Source: an uncultured Bacteroidales bacterium
Lineage (GTDB): Bacteria; Bacteroidota; Bacteroidia; Bacteroidales; P3
Assembly: GCA_910586395.1 (NCBI GenBank)
Contig: CAJUFX010000008.1
Location: 45,648-109,647 of the forward strand
DNA length: 64,000 bases
Reading direction: 5' to 3'
Shown here: positions 25,381-35,061 of the stretch, piece by piece
Layout: every line of letters starts with the position of its first letter
How positions within the stretch are numbered: position 1 is the first letter of the stretch
The notes under the pieces: generated by a model
What the model was told of the DNA's origin: nothing
The model's database searches: none
The model's input: only the letters and a program-made list of their open reading frames with translations
Translations under genes and position numbers: made by a program

Positions 25381-27516
25381 ATGAAAAATTATCCCACTCA
25401 GGACATCCGTAACATCGCGCTGCTCGGCGGCGCCAAATCGGGAAAAACCTCCTTAGCCGAAGCCATGGCCTTTGAAGGCAAGGCGTTGAGCCGCATGGGT
25501 GCCGTCGATGACAAGAACACGGCCTCCGACTACCGCGACATCGAAACCGAAAAACAAATTTCCGTCACGGACAGTCTGCTTTACGCCGAATTCAACAACC
25601 GGAAGATCAATATCCTCGATACCCCCGGCACCCCCGACTTCATCGGCGAGCCCATCAGCGCGCTGCATGCCGTGGAGGCCGGCGTCGTGCTGGTAAACGC
25701 AACCTCCGGCATTGAAGTCGGCACCGAAATCATCTGGCGGCGCGCAGCCAAACTCGAAACGCCTATTCTTTTCGCCGTCAATCAACTCGATCACGAAAAA
25801 GCCAATTTCGAAGAGACGATCCGCCAGCTCAAGGAGAGTTTCGGCAAGAAAGTGACGGTGGTGCAATACCCGGTGGGGACGGGCGCGCAGTTCGACGCGG
25901 TCGTCGATTTGGTGCTGCAGAAACTCATCACGTTCCCAAAAGGCGGCGGCGAGGCCGTCCTTTCCGATATTCCCGACAGCGAACGGGCCCGCGCCGACGA
26001 GATGTACAAACTGCTCGTTGAGGCTTCGGCACAAGGGGCGGACGACCTGATGGAGAAATATTTCGCCACCAACGACCTGACGATAGACGAGATGCGGCGC
26101 GGCATCAAATTGGGCCTCGGCAACCGTAGCGTCTTCCCCGTCATGTGCGTCTCGGCCAAGCAGAACAAGGGCGTGGCGCGTCTGCTCGAATTTATCGGCT
26201 ACAACGTCATTCCGCCCACCGAGGGCCGCGGCTTGCCGACCGCAACGGGCGAACTTTTCAAATGCGACCCGTCCAAACCGATGACGGCCTTCGTCTTCAA
26301 GACTGCCAAGGAACCGCATATCGGCGACATCGCGTTCCTCAAAGTCATGGGCGGCGAAATCACCGAGGGCATGGACATCGTCAACACCTGCACGGGCAAT
26401 AAGGAACGCATCTCCCAGCTCATGACGGCCGTGGGTAAAAACCGCGTCAAACTCGAAAAGGCCGCGGCCGGCGACATCGTGCTGACGATGAAACTCAAGG
26501 AGGCCAAATTCAACCAGACACTGGCCGCCCCGACCGAAAGCACGGTCTTTGCCGGCATCGAATATCCCGAACCTATTTACACAACGGCCATCAAGGCAGC
26601 CAACGCGACGGAAGACGAGAAATTAGGTACGGTCCTGAACGAAATGCATCAGGCCGACCCGACGCTACGCGTGGAATATTCGCGCGAGCTGAAACAACTG
26701 CTGTTGAGCGGCCAGGGCGAATACCATATCTCGATGGCCAAATGGCTGTTGGACCACCAATACAAAATCGCCACCGAGTTCATCACGCCCAAAATCCCGT
26801 ACCGCGAAACCATTACAAAATCGGCCGAAGCCATGTACCGCCACAAGAAGCAGTCGGGCGGCGCGGGCCAGTTCGCCGAGGTTTCACTCTATATCGAACC
26901 CTACGAGGAGGGCATGACGCCGCAGGGCAAATATCCGATACGCGGCACGGAGACCGTGGATCTGCCGTGGGGCGGCAAACTCGTGTTCAACAACTGCATC
27001 GTGGGCGGCGCCATCGACGCCCGTTTCATGCCGGCCATCCTCAAAGGCGTGATGGAGAAGATGGAGGAAGGTCCGCTGACGGGTTCCTACGCGCGCGACA
27101 TCGTCGTCAATGTGTTCGACGGCAAGATGCACCCCGTGGATTCCAACGAAATGGCCTTCAAACTCGCGGGCCGCAACGCCTTCAAGGACGCTTTCAAGAA
27201 TGCCGGGCCTAAAATTCTGGAACCGATTTACGATACGGACGTCAACGTGCCGACCGACCGCATGGGCGATGTCATGACCGACCTGCAGGGACGGCGCGCC
27301 ATGGTCATGGGCATGGAGAGCGACGGGGCCTATCAGACGATTTTGGCCAAGGTGCCGCTGGCCGAAATGAACCGCTACGCCACGGCGCTTTCCTCGCTCA
27401 CATCGGGCCGCGCCGCCTACGGCATGAAGTTTGCCGAATATGCGCCCGTGCCCACCGACCTGCAGACGGAACTGCTTAAGGCTTACGAGGCTTCGGCGAC
27501 TCAAGAGGAAGAATAA
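25381..27516 (+). CDS. fusA2: Elongation factor G paralogue EF-G2, GTPase motifs altered
   Basis: 711 residues with the five EF-G domains in order. The G-domain motifs differ from canonical EF-G: G1 is GGAKSGKT (16-23) not GHVDAGKT, switch I EKQISV replaces ERGITI, G3 reads DTPGTPDF with threonine 84 where the catalytic histidine of DTPGHVDF should be, and G4 is NQLD (134-137). This is the pattern of the Bacteroides EF-G2, which supports translocation without GTP hydrolysis and helps gut colonisation under carbon limitation. Domain IV keeps the tip region (RHKKQSGGAGQFAEV and following). I infer that it is the energy-saving paralogue and that the true fusA lies elsewhere. Confidence 0.9.
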   Translation: MKNYPTQDIRNIALLGGAKSGKTSLAEAMAFEGKALSRMGAVDDKNTASDYRDIETEKQISVTDSLLYAEFNNRKINILDTPGTPDFIGEPISALHAVEAGVVLVNATSGIEVGTEIIWRRAAKLETPILFAVNQLDHEKANFEETIRQLKESFGKKVTVVQYPVGTGAQFDAVVDLVLQKLITFPKGGGEAVLSDIPDSERARADEMYKLLVEASAQGADDLMEKYFATNDLTIDEMRRGIKLGLGNRSVFPVMCVSAKQNKGVARLLEFIGYNVIPPTEGRGLPTATGELFKCDPSKPMTAFVFKTAKEPHIGDIAFLKVMGGEITEGMDIVNTCTGNKERISQLMTAVGKNRVKLEKAAAGDIVLTMKLKEAKFNQTLAAPTESTVFAGIEYPEPIYTTAIKAANATEDEKLGTVLNEMHQADPTLRVEYSRELKQLLLSGQGEYHISMAKWLLDHQYKIATEFITPKIPYRETITKSAEAMYRHKKQSGGAGQFAEVSLYIEPYEEGMTPQGKYPIRGTETVDLPWGGKLVFNNCIVGGAIDARFMPAILKGVMEKMEEGPLTGSYARDIVVNVFDGKMHPVDSNEMAFKLAGRNAFKDAFKNAGPKILEPIYDTDVNVPTDRMGDVMTDLQGRRAMVMGMESDGAYQTILAKVPLAEMNRYATALSSLTSGRAAYGMKFAEYAPVPTDLQTELLKAYEASATQEEE

Positions 27517-27539
27517 GGGGGGAATACGGATAACGGCAG

Positions 27540-27567
27540 GGGGCGTCCTTGATTGGACGCCCCTTGT
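27540..27567 (+). terminator. Terminator after EF-G2 gene
   Basis: Stem GGGGCGTCC (27540-27548) and GGACGCCCC (27555-27563), perfect 9 bp with a six-base loop; the T run is short (TTGT). Confidence 0.6.
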
Positions 27568-27582
27568 ACGTTTCAAGACGGC

Positions 27583-27695
27583 GTGTCATAAAGGCCAATC
27601 TGCTGCGTTATTATCGGGATTCAGGCTCAGTCACGTACTTCAGTACGCTCCTTTGCCCTTACCCTCAATGCCTTGCATCTTAACCTTTCTGACAC
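27583..27695. mobile_element. Small element with terminal inverted repeats, MITE-like
   Basis: About 113 bases bounded by GTGTCATAAAGG and CCTTTCTGACAC, 12-base inverted ends with one mismatch, with an inner palindrome CGTACTTCAGTACG (27634-27647). It carries no gene. It lies between the EF-G2 terminator and the end of the convergent outer-membrane protein gene. I could not see a clear target-site duplication. Mobility is inferred from structure only. Confidence 0.45.
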
Positions 27696-27706
27696 ACCTT
27701 CGCATT

Positions 27707-28837
27707 TTACCTATCGCGCCGCGGACGGACGAGTTCGTCCATGTCGAACGCCACCGACAAGAGTTGCTGGTTCGCGATTTTGGGCGAATCGGTAAAGAAC
27801 AGCAAGACGTGCGCACCGACCGACACCCAACGGTATTTATAGACATAGCCGACGGCCAGCTGATCGTAAAACGAGGAATGGTAGAACGGATCGCCGAAAT
27901 AGAGTTCGCTGCCATATTCGGTATAATACGGCATCTGCGGCTTGCCGTAATAGACCGTATTACGCAGATACAAGCCTTTCCAGTTCATATTGAAGGCCGC
28001 CTCGAAGCCATATCCCGGCTTGAGTTTATAATCATTCCCCACGCGTTTCTGGTCCGCGTCGCCCACAAACCCCGCTGTCAGGTAGAGGGAACGGAACACC
28101 GACTGCAAGACGGCGAAATCGTAGCCCACGCGGAAGTCGTACTGCAGACGGTCGTAGACCTTGCAGTCCACGAACAGATCCCAGTCTCCGCGGTGGTGGT
28201 ACGAGAACTGACCATCCAGGAACCAGCCGCCGAAACGCTTGGCGCCGCTGATCCGGAACACGAAACCGTCGCGCCGGCGGCCGACATCGGCCAGATACCA
28301 GTCTATCAACGCTTCCACATACCCGGTTTCGGTCGTATATTGCCCAAGGAAGCCATGCAGCGTGTTGTTGAACGCCTTGAAAGAGGTCGTATAGTGAAAC
28401 AGCCGGCTCGGCTTCATGAGGTCACGCGAGAATAGCCCGGCCACGACCATGAAACGCTCGTCCTTATACTGATAGTAAATACGCGGGTCTATCTTATCCA
28501 AAAATTTGTCGGAACCGTATTTGGTGGAAAGGAACACACCGCCCATCAACGCATGGTTGCCGTATTGCACGCCGACCATAGGCGTCAGCGTACTGCCGAC
28601 GATCGTACGGGTAGGCATATAATCCCAACTGTCCTCGAGATTATCCAATATCGTGCGGAACGACACGGCGTAACGGAACTGCGGACGGGGCTTCGAAGCC
28701 TCTTCAGCCGCGGGACGCATCGTGGTGTCTGCGGCGGCGAAGTCTTCGACCACAACCGCCGGAGCGGCGGCCAAACCGCTTACCGCTATATATATCAATG
28801 TGACCGCCAACAGACGGATGGGAAAAAATCTGCACAT
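27707..28837 (-). CDS. Outer-membrane beta-barrel protein, porin-like
   Basis: 376 residues starting MCRFFPIRLLAVTLIYIAVSG, a signal peptide likely cut after GLAAA. The remainder is a run of amphipathic strands rich in Tyr, Phe and Gly (WKGLYLRNTVYYGKPQMPYY, YDQLAVGYVYKYRWVSVGAH). No specific family is recognised; a substrate cannot be given. The start at 28837 is set by the perfect promoter at 28856-28887; an in-frame ATG at 28867 would lie inside that promoter. Confidence 0.75.
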   Translation of the reverse strand: MCRFFPIRLLAVTLIYIAVSGLAAAPAVVVEDFAAADTTMRPAAEEASKPRPQFRYAVSFRTILDNLEDSWDYMPTRTIVGSTLTPMVGVQYGNHALMGGVFLSTKYGSDKFLDKIDPRIYYQYKDERFMVVAGLFSRDLMKPSRLFHYTTSFKAFNNTLHGFLGQYTTETGYVEALIDWYLADVGRRRDGFVFRISGAKRFGGWFLDGQFSYHHRGDWDLFVDCKVYDRLQYDFRVGYDFAVLQSVFRSLYLTAGFVGDADQKRVGNDYKLKPGYGFEAAFNMNWKGLYLRNTVYYGKPQMPYYTEYGSELYFGDPFYHSSFYDQLAVGYVYKYRWVSVGAHVLLFFTDSPKIANQQLLSVAFDMDELVRPRRDR

Positions 28838-28855
28838 AATTTCTTTTTTTAACCG

Positions 28856-28887
28856 CAAAAATAACACTCTGATAAGGTTTTACCAAA
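28856..28887 (-). promoter_or_regulatory. Promoter for the porin-like gene
   Basis: Minus-strand TTTG (28884-28887), 20-base spacer, TATTTTTG (28856-28863). The predicted leader is about 12 bases. Confidence 0.65.
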
Positions 28888-28894
28888 TCCACAA

Positions 28895-30538
28895 CTAAAC
28901 CCGGATGTCGGCGCAATCAACGCCCACGCTGTCTTCAAGGTCGAGCATGGCGTTGATGAAATACAATCTTTTGAACCGCGCCAGATCCGAAAACCGCAAG
29001 TCGATTTCTTTCAGAATGCCTTGGGCCAGCAACGCCTGCCGCTTGGTGCCGTTGAGCAGGCACGTGCGCGGCGTGTAATAGTTTTCGCCGTCAAAGACCG
29101 CCACATTGGCGTAACGGCCGTCCGTCACATAACCATCCTGCAGAATCAACACGTCGGCGCAACCGCCACGAAGCGCGTACAAGGCGTCCAAGGCCGAACG
29201 GTCGGCATACTTATAGCGGTAATAAAGGCCAGGACATTCCACCGCCCGCAACGAGCGTACGGCGCGCGGCGCATAGGGTTCGAAATCGACCTGCCGTATG
29301 CGTCCGTCATAACGGAGGCGGCATTTGAAAAGCCCCTGCGTGGCGGCGGACGGCACCGCTATTTGCGACAGCGCGAAATCGGGCGGTGTATTGAAAAAGG
29401 CGGCGCGCGTGGCGTTCAAACGCCTTTCATGCCGTTCGGCCTGCAACCAGCGGCCGTCACGCAACGCCACGGTTTCGATAAAGACCGGCGGCGCGGATGC
29501 GGCAGGCACCGTCGGCAAAACGATTTTTTCCCGCAGTTCCCGATACTCTTCTTCGCAACGGCTGTGTATCGTAATGCCGCCGCCACTATGGAAATGATAA
29601 CGGCCGGCCGCCGCCTCGTCCGTCTCCATGAACCGGATGGCCACCGCACTGTCCAGATCCCGCCCGTCGAAATAGCCGAAAACGCCCGTATAATAACCGC
29701 GCGGCCGTTGCTCCGCCGCCCTTATCAGCGCCAGCGTGGCGGCTTTGGGCGCACCGCTGACGGAACCGGCCGGCAGAAGCGCCATGAACAATTCCCCGAT
29801 ATGGGCGCGCCAGGAAGCCGACAGCCGCCCGCTGATTTCGGAACTCGTTTGCCAAAGGCCTCCGGCGGGCGTCTCTATCCGCTCCGCATAACGAAAACGG
29901 TTTACCCCCACCTGCTCCGCCACCCGGTTCAAGTCGTTGCGCATCAAATCCACAATCGTATAATGTTCGCAGGTCTCCTTATAGTCGGCCAGCAGACGCG
30001 CCTTGGCATCCGGCGCGGCGGCGGGTGCCGTGCCCTTCATCGGATAAGTCCGGATTGTATCGTTTTCGATACGCACGAAGGCTTCGGGCGAAAAACAGAT
30101 GAAACGCCCGGGCCAATAGAATTTGTAAGGCGCCCGCGCAGCCAACAGCATCTGCCAGGGCGTGCGTGTCGTTTCCACTAACGTCCGGCCGGTCAGATTG
30201 AGCAGAAAACTGTCGCCGCGCCGCAAACCGGCCTGCACCTTATCGAAAGCGGCGGCGTAAGCAGCCGTATCGCCGGCCGCCACGCGCCAGTCGCCCGCCG
30301 GAAGCGGCGGCATGACGGCCGGTGCCGGCGGCAGGTTGCCGTAAGCCCCCACCTGAAAACGAATGCCGGCCGCCGCCGAAACCCCGGCAGTGTCCGAAAA
30401 ACCGTCGCCATTCGACAACGGGTCTGCCCACACCATTCCTTCCGTCAACTCAAAATTCAAGGCGAAAAAAAACGGACGGCCGGTTTTCCCCAAGTCGTTC
30501 ATCCGTTGCCGAATTTGCCGTATATCGTTCGATATCAT
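28895..30538 (-). CDS. pabB: Fused aminodeoxychorismate synthase I / lyase (PabBC)
   Basis: 547 residues joining two folate-pathway enzymes. The N-terminal part (to about residue 330) is the chorismate-binding domain: TYPMKGTAP, HYTIVDLMRNDLNRV, LLPAGSVSGAPKAATL and RGYYTGVFGYFD are all conserved there. The C-terminal part is a class IV aminotransferase-type lyase (PabC) with RHERRLNATRAAFF, a candidate PLP lysine in GLFKCRLRYDG, and VTDGRYANVAVFDGENYY. Together with PabA it makes 4-aminobenzoate from chorismate and glutamine. The start could also be at 30553 (MASRLMISND). It is divergent from pabA with a shared control region. Confidence 0.92.
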   Translation of the reverse strand: MISNDIRQIRQRMNDLGKTGRPFFFALNFELTEGMVWADPLSNGDGFSDTAGVSAAAGIRFQVGAYGNLPPAPAVMPPLPAGDWRVAAGDTAAYAAAFDKVQAGLRRGDSFLLNLTGRTLVETTRTPWQMLLAARAPYKFYWPGRFICFSPEAFVRIENDTIRTYPMKGTAPAAAPDAKARLLADYKETCEHYTIVDLMRNDLNRVAEQVGVNRFRYAERIETPAGGLWQTSSEISGRLSASWRAHIGELFMALLPAGSVSGAPKAATLALIRAAEQRPRGYYTGVFGYFDGRDLDSAVAIRFMETDEAAAGRYHFHSGGGITIHSRCEEEYRELREKIVLPTVPAASAPPVFIETVALRDGRWLQAERHERRLNATRAAFFNTPPDFALSQIAVPSAATQGLFKCRLRYDGRIRQVDFEPYAPRAVRSLRAVECPGLYYRYKYADRSALDALYALRGGCADVLILQDGYVTDGRYANVAVFDGENYYTPRTCLLNGTKRQALLAQGILKEIDLRFSDLARFKRLYFINAMLDLEDSVGVDCADIRV

Positions 30539-30592
30539 AAGTCTGGATGCCATCCATGCGGCCGGGCGTAGCCGGTGCCGATCATGCGGATG

Positions 30593-30600
30593 CAAAGATA
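30593..30600 (-). promoter_or_regulatory. -7 box for pabBC
   Basis: TATCTTTG on the minus strand; the -33 box is poor. The predicted start near 30586 leaves a leader of 33-48 bases depending on the start codon. Confidence 0.4.
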
Positions 30601-30622
30601 ACAATTTCACCATTTCGCAGAC

Positions 30623-30654
30623 CTTGCAAAAACAACCGCCTTGCCCTATTTTTG
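30623..30654 (+). promoter_or_regulatory. Promoter for pabA
   Basis: CTTG (30623-30626), 20-base spacer, TATTTTTG (30647-30654). It is back-to-back with the pabBC promoter. Confidence 0.5.
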
Positions 30655-30699
30655 CGCCGGGAACGGCAATTCCAACCTAAAGCCGTCCCGGTCTTACCC

Positions 30700-31287
30700 A
30701 TGAAAAGAATCCTCGTCATCAACAACTACGACTCCTTTGTCTATAACCTCGTTCAGCTTGTGCGCGAGTCGCCGTTGCGGCCGACCTACGAACTAATGCT
30801 CAACGACCAAATCGACTACGGCCGGCTGGACGAATTCGGCGGCATCCTGCTCTCGCCGGGACCGGGCGTGCCGGCCGAAGCCCACGGCCTGCTGCCGCTT
30901 ATCCGCCGTTGTCACACGACCCATCCGCTCTTAGGCGTCTGTCTCGGTCACCAAGCCATAGCGGAAGCCTTGGGCGGCCACCTCAACGCCTTGCCCGCCC
31001 CCAAGCACGGCCACCGCAGTCCGTTGCGCCTGACCGACGTCCGCGACCCGCTTTGGCAGGACGCACCCGCAGAAATCTACGGCGGCCGCTACCACTCATG
31101 GGTCGCCGATCCCGCCTCGCTGCCGGCCGAACTCGCCGTGAGCAGCGTGGACGAAGAAGGCAACATCATGTCGTTCTACCACCGCCGCTACTCCGTCTTC
31201 GGCCTGCAGTTCCACCCCGAATCCTTTCTGTCCAACTGCGGCCGCCGCCTCATCGACAACTGGCTGGCCCTGACAGCAGACAAGTAA
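30700..31287 (+). CDS. pabA: Aminodeoxychorismate synthase glutaminase subunit
   Basis: 195 residues, class I glutamine amidotransferase. The triad is complete: C81 in LLGVCLGHQAIAEALGG, H172 and E174 in FGLQFHPESFLS. The start MKRILVINNYDSFVYNLVQ is typical of PabA/TrpG. It supplies ammonia to PabB. The family also serves anthranilate synthase (TrpG); the divergent pabBC neighbour favours the folate role. A strong terminator follows. Confidence 0.93.
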   Translation: MKRILVINNYDSFVYNLVQLVRESPLRPTYELMLNDQIDYGRLDEFGGILLSPGPGVPAEAHGLLPLIRRCHTTHPLLGVCLGHQAIAEALGGHLNALPAPKHGHRSPLRLTDVRDPLWQDAPAEIYGGRYHSWVADPASLPAELAVSSVDEEGNIMSFYHRRYSVFGLQFHPESFLSNCGRRLIDNWLALTADK

Positions 31288-31297
31288 AGAGCCTACC

Positions 31298-31332
31298 AAA
31301 AAAGGGGGCGGCCTTACGGTCGCCCCCTTTTT
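31298..31332. terminator. Bidirectional terminator between pabA and the T9SS cargo gene
   Basis: Stem GGGGGCG (31304-31310) and CGCCCCC (31321-31327) flanked by six A and five T. It serves pabA on the plus strand and the convergent cargo gene on the minus strand. Confidence 0.8.
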
Positions 31333-31396
31333 CCGCATACGCCGTCGGGCCGTACGGCACCACACCGTACACGCCGACACACGATGTGCATAACGT

Positions 31397-34300
31397 CTAA
31401 CGCACGATGACTTTCAACGTCTGTACGCCGGCATTCGTGTAAACGCGCGCCATATAAAGCCCCGGCGTAAAACCGCCCGTGTTCACGCGATAGGTATCCG
31501 TCGCCAAGCGGTCCGCCGAACGGAAAACGATGCTGCCTGTCAGGTCGCATATTTCCACACGATTGATTTCCAATCCGTAGGCCGTTACCGTCCACCGATC
31601 CGTCGCCGGGTTCGGATAAGACCGCACATAATGCGACAGGTCTTCGACCGATTCAGTCGGCAAGGGCCTGGTCACGACGATATCGTCTATGAGGAATATA
31701 AAAGCCTGTTTTGAAACACACTGTATCGCAATATAGGCTTCCTTGCCATTGTATTCACTCAAATCCACAACGATTTCCTCCCATTCCGTGGAGGCCGTAT
31801 AAGTACTGCCGATCCGTTTGAAATCTTCCGGCTTATCGGAAGCCGTAGATACCAATACATTGAATTTTTCCTTATAGGACGGGGAAAACGCCCGCGCATA
31901 AAACCGAACCGAAGCCGCGGTTTCCGCCATACGCAACAATGGTGAAATCAGCCAATCGTTATTCGTCACATTCAAAGACGCAAAGGCGGCGCCGAGCCGT
32001 TCTCCGTCATGCGGCGTTATCGTGGTCATGGGTACCTCGGCCGGATTAAAGGCCATAAAGCCCATCGGAACCCCGACATTCGGCCAAGAGAGCCCCGTGA
32101 TGCCGCAGGTGCTGTCACGGTCGCGGTCCACCGTCTTCCAGGGGCCTAACGCAAGGGAGAAATCTTCGCAAAGTTCGAAATCCATGACATACGGGTCGGC
32201 CGACACGCAATTCACCGTCAGCGACTGTGCGTTGTTATCCGCAATCTCATCGTCGGCGGCAATCGCCTCCACCTGGATGTCATATGCCCCCACGGCCGAC
32301 AGGTCGTATTCATAACGCACACGTATCAATTCATACCCAGCCACATCAAGCGTCTTCGTCTGTTCCTTGCCGTTGACCGTACATTTGAACGTTACCGCCA
32401 TCGCCTCATGACCGTTATTGATACAGAGCGCTTCCACCGTCTCGTTCGCGGCAAATACCCCCCGCTCGCGGGGACTCGTAATGGCCAATACTTCCATATC
32501 TTTGGCCGGTACCGTCTCTGCCTTGCCGAACAACGCCCGCACCGCCACGTATCCGAATCCAGCCATATCGACGACACGACCGCCCGTCATCACATAGCAA
32601 CGGCCTTCCGGATTGTCATCGAAGCCCAAAGCCATATTCATGGACGTCAACTGACGGACCGCCACGAAATAACGGCCGGCCGGCAATACGCGGGCCGGAA
32701 TGTCAACCATCTGGTTTCCTCTCGTCTGTCGCTGAAAATCAACGGACAGATAGCATGTGCCCACATTGCCGACAGCATCCACGGCATACACGTCCAAGCC
32801 TACCTTGATAGGCGACGCCACAACACCCGTCAAATCGTACCAGCCGATGGAAATGCCTGTCAGTGTGTCGCGTTCCGCCAACGTGAATATATTGCCGATC
32901 GGCACGCCATAAAGCCCTACACCGTCTTCATAATCCGGTATCGTATCGTCGTAAGCGTAGAGCCCGTCGGTCGCGTTGAACGTCCACGCGCGTCTATTGT
33001 CATCCGGCATCTCATCCGTAGCCGCCATAACGGCTTCGAACATCAGTGTAACTTCAGTGTTTTCTGCCGGTTTTTCCATCGCGCCGGCCATCGTATAAAG
33101 CGCCGTGTCGCCGACCTTTACCTTCGTTTCGTCCGAAACCGCCACTTCCGATTCACCGTTCTTAACCGTGACACGCACCGCATCTTCATCCCCCATGCCG
33201 CGGTTGACGACCATCACATCGAATTGAGGCCGAACCGCATGTGAGGCCGGCGTATAACGGCCGATGGACGAACGCACCGACATCAACCGTACATCATGGT
33301 CAGCCAAACCGTTTACCGTAACACCCGCGATGTAAAGCATGCCCAAGTAACCGATTTGGGTGGCGCGGGGCACAATGGCGAAACTGTAATCCCCGCTCAT
33401 TTCCGGCGTCAGAACCGCCTCGTCCCACACAAACTCGCCTCCGGTATAACCGCCGTTTTCATCTGCATAGACTTTCAGCGTTTCCCACGTCCCCACCGGT
33501 GTGCCGACCTCTCCGTAAAGCACATCGAAATTGGACGGCATGACGGCCGTTTCCATCAATAAACCGCCGGCTTTATATCGAACGCCTATACGGTAAGAAA
33601 GGCCGGCTTCCAACGCCACGCAACGGGTTACCAGCGGCGCATCCTGCACCAAACCCGACAAGCATTTCACTTGGCTCTCGGTCGTCTCCTCCCAATATAT
33701 CGGATCATATCCGACCTGCCTCAGGCCTTCGTCGGCAGAGAAATCCATCGCCAACGGCAATTCGGCACGGGAAAAATGCGAAACGCCCCCCTCGCCTTCA
33801 TTATCATCTACACGGACTTCTTCGCCTCCGCTCACGCTTTCAATTACTTCCACCTTAGCCGTGACCGTATATGCCTTCTCAGCGGAAAGATCCATCCGTT
33901 TCTCAAGTTCGTAATACTTCGACTTGCTGATGGGCAACGGTTCCGAAATTTCCTGCACGACAGGGGTTCCGCCGTCAATCTGGTACGTCAGCCGCATCTT
34001 GTTGATGACCGAAAGCCCCGTATTCGTTACTTGCAGGCTCAAACGTTCGTCTTTGCCCAACCCGCAGGAAGAAACCGGCAACACCATCCGGCTCAAAGCC
34101 ACATCGGGGTTAAGACCGATATAGGTCCCCGCCCCGATTTCTATATTATCCAGCCATATGCCAAACTGACCCGCTCTGGAACAATTGACAAAATGGAAAT
34201 AATAATCGCCGGCAGCCGGAATATCGCATGTCAAGATCGTATGCTCCCAACCTTTCGTAGCCTTGACAATCTGACCGATATAATGCAAGCCAGCGACATC

Positions 34301-34876
34301 CGCCTCATCGCTTGTCCCGTAATAGACCCGCAAACTATCGCAGAAACCGTCCATCTTGCTACCGTAATGGAAAGCGACATAGGCCTTTCCCGCCGGCATC
34401 GAAACAGGCGAACGCGTTATGAGGAAATCCTCCTGATAACCGACCGACTCACCGGCACGGAACAACGACATGAGGAAACCGCTGTTCGTGTCGCCATTAT
34501 AAGTCGCCCAATTGTTGTGATCGCGCCAAGTCCACGTCCGGCCGTCGCCATCGCCGTCCACCGCAATCCATTCGTCTTCAAAATCCATGACCCCATCGAA
34601 ACCGCATCGGTACGGAGTCGGCTTCGCGGCCTTGTTGCTCCGCTTATTTCGGACATCCGACATTCCCCATGACGTACCACCTGTTTCTCCGTCCGCCAAA
34701 AATGTCTTGACCGAAACATCGGAAAGCGCTGTAAGATACGGCACCTGTTCGCCTTGACTTGTCCGCAACGATTCCAAAACCGGCGCGACCGCTTTTTCTT
34801 GTTTAATAGGTTCGGTTTGTCCGAAAACAAAACCCGCTCCTAAAAACAGAACACCTAATAATGTTGCTTTTTTCAT
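31397..34876 (-). CDS. Large T9SS cargo protein with choice-of-anchor J domains (paralogue 1)
   Basis: 1159 residues. Signal peptide MKKATLLGVLFLGAGFVFGQ. A first cleaved-adhesin / choice-of-anchor J-type domain is near residues 92-250 (MDFEDEWIAVDGDGDGRTW); a second, near 895-1075, has GFMAFNP, TNNDWLISPLLRMA and IAIQCVSKQAFIFLIDDI. Between them lie several Ig-like beta domains. The C-terminus (about 1085-1159) is a T9SS type A sorting domain: VRSYPNPATDRWTV, then GFTPGLYMARVYTNAG and TLKVIVR. It should be exported by the T9SS and attached to the surface. It has no protease motif. The upstream paralogue shares the layout, so a gene duplication is likely. Confidence 0.88.
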   Translation of the reverse strand: MKKATLLGVLFLGAGFVFGQTEPIKQEKAVAPVLESLRTSQGEQVPYLTALSDVSVKTFLADGETGGTSWGMSDVRNKRSNKAAKPTPYRCGFDGVMDFEDEWIAVDGDGDGRTWTWRDHNNWATYNGDTNSGFLMSLFRAGESVGYQEDFLITRSPVSMPAGKAYVAFHYGSKMDGFCDSLRVYYGTSDEADVAGLHYIGQIVKATKGWEHTILTCDIPAAGDYYFHFVNCSRAGQFGIWLDNIEIGAGTYIGLNPDVALSRMVLPVSSCGLGKDERLSLQVTNTGLSVINKMRLTYQIDGGTPVVQEISEPLPISKSKYYELEKRMDLSAEKAYTVTAKVEVIESVSGGEEVRVDDNEGEGGVSHFSRAELPLAMDFSADEGLRQVGYDPIYWEETTESQVKCLSGLVQDAPLVTRCVALEAGLSYRIGVRYKAGGLLMETAVMPSNFDVLYGEVGTPVGTWETLKVYADENGGYTGGEFVWDEAVLTPEMSGDYSFAIVPRATQIGYLGMLYIAGVTVNGLADHDVRLMSVRSSIGRYTPASHAVRPQFDVMVVNRGMGDEDAVRVTVKNGESEVAVSDETKVKVGDTALYTMAGAMEKPAENTEVTLMFEAVMAATDEMPDDNRRAWTFNATDGLYAYDDTIPDYEDGVGLYGVPIGNIFTLAERDTLTGISIGWYDLTGVVASPIKVGLDVYAVDAVGNVGTCYLSVDFQRQTRGNQMVDIPARVLPAGRYFVAVRQLTSMNMALGFDDNPEGRCYVMTGGRVVDMAGFGYVAVRALFGKAETVPAKDMEVLAITSPRERGVFAANETVEALCINNGHEAMAVTFKCTVNGKEQTKTLDVAGYELIRVRYEYDLSAVGAYDIQVEAIAADDEIADNNAQSLTVNCVSADPYVMDFELCEDFSLALGPWKTVDRDRDSTCGITGLSWPNVGVPMGFMAFNPAEVPMTTITPHDGERLGAAFASLNVTNNDWLISPLLRMAETAASVRFYARAFSPSYKEKFNVLVSTASDKPEDFKRIGSTYTASTEWEEIVVDLSEYNGKEAYIAIQCVSKQAFIFLIDDIVVTRPLPTESVEDLSHYVRSYPNPATDRWTVTAYGLEINRVEICDLTGSIVFRSADRLATDTYRVNTGGFTPGLYMARVYTNAGVQTLKVIVR

Positions 34877-35037
34877 AAAATTTGGTTGATTTTGTAAATA
34901 ATTGATTTATTTATAAGTCACTTTCGTGAACCTTTTCAAGACACCTCCGGAGGTCATAAACGCGACGCCTATAAATATATTCCCATAAATCCGTTTTAGT
35001 TACCGTTTCTTTTCTGCAATCAACTTCAATCCAAAAA

Positions 35038-35045
35038 CAAATGTA
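35038..35045 (-). promoter_or_regulatory. Possible -7 box for cargo paralogue 1
   Basis: TACATTTG on the minus strand, without a good -33 box. It would give a leader of about 155 bases that contains the palindrome ACCTCCGGAGGT (34943-34954). Confidence 0.35.
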
Positions 35046-35061
35046 CGATTGTTTTTCAAAT

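Noticed and set aside
28837..28867. Upstream start for the porin-like gene at 28867
   Set aside because: This ATG overlaps a perfect promoter (28856-28887), so it would not be on the transcript.
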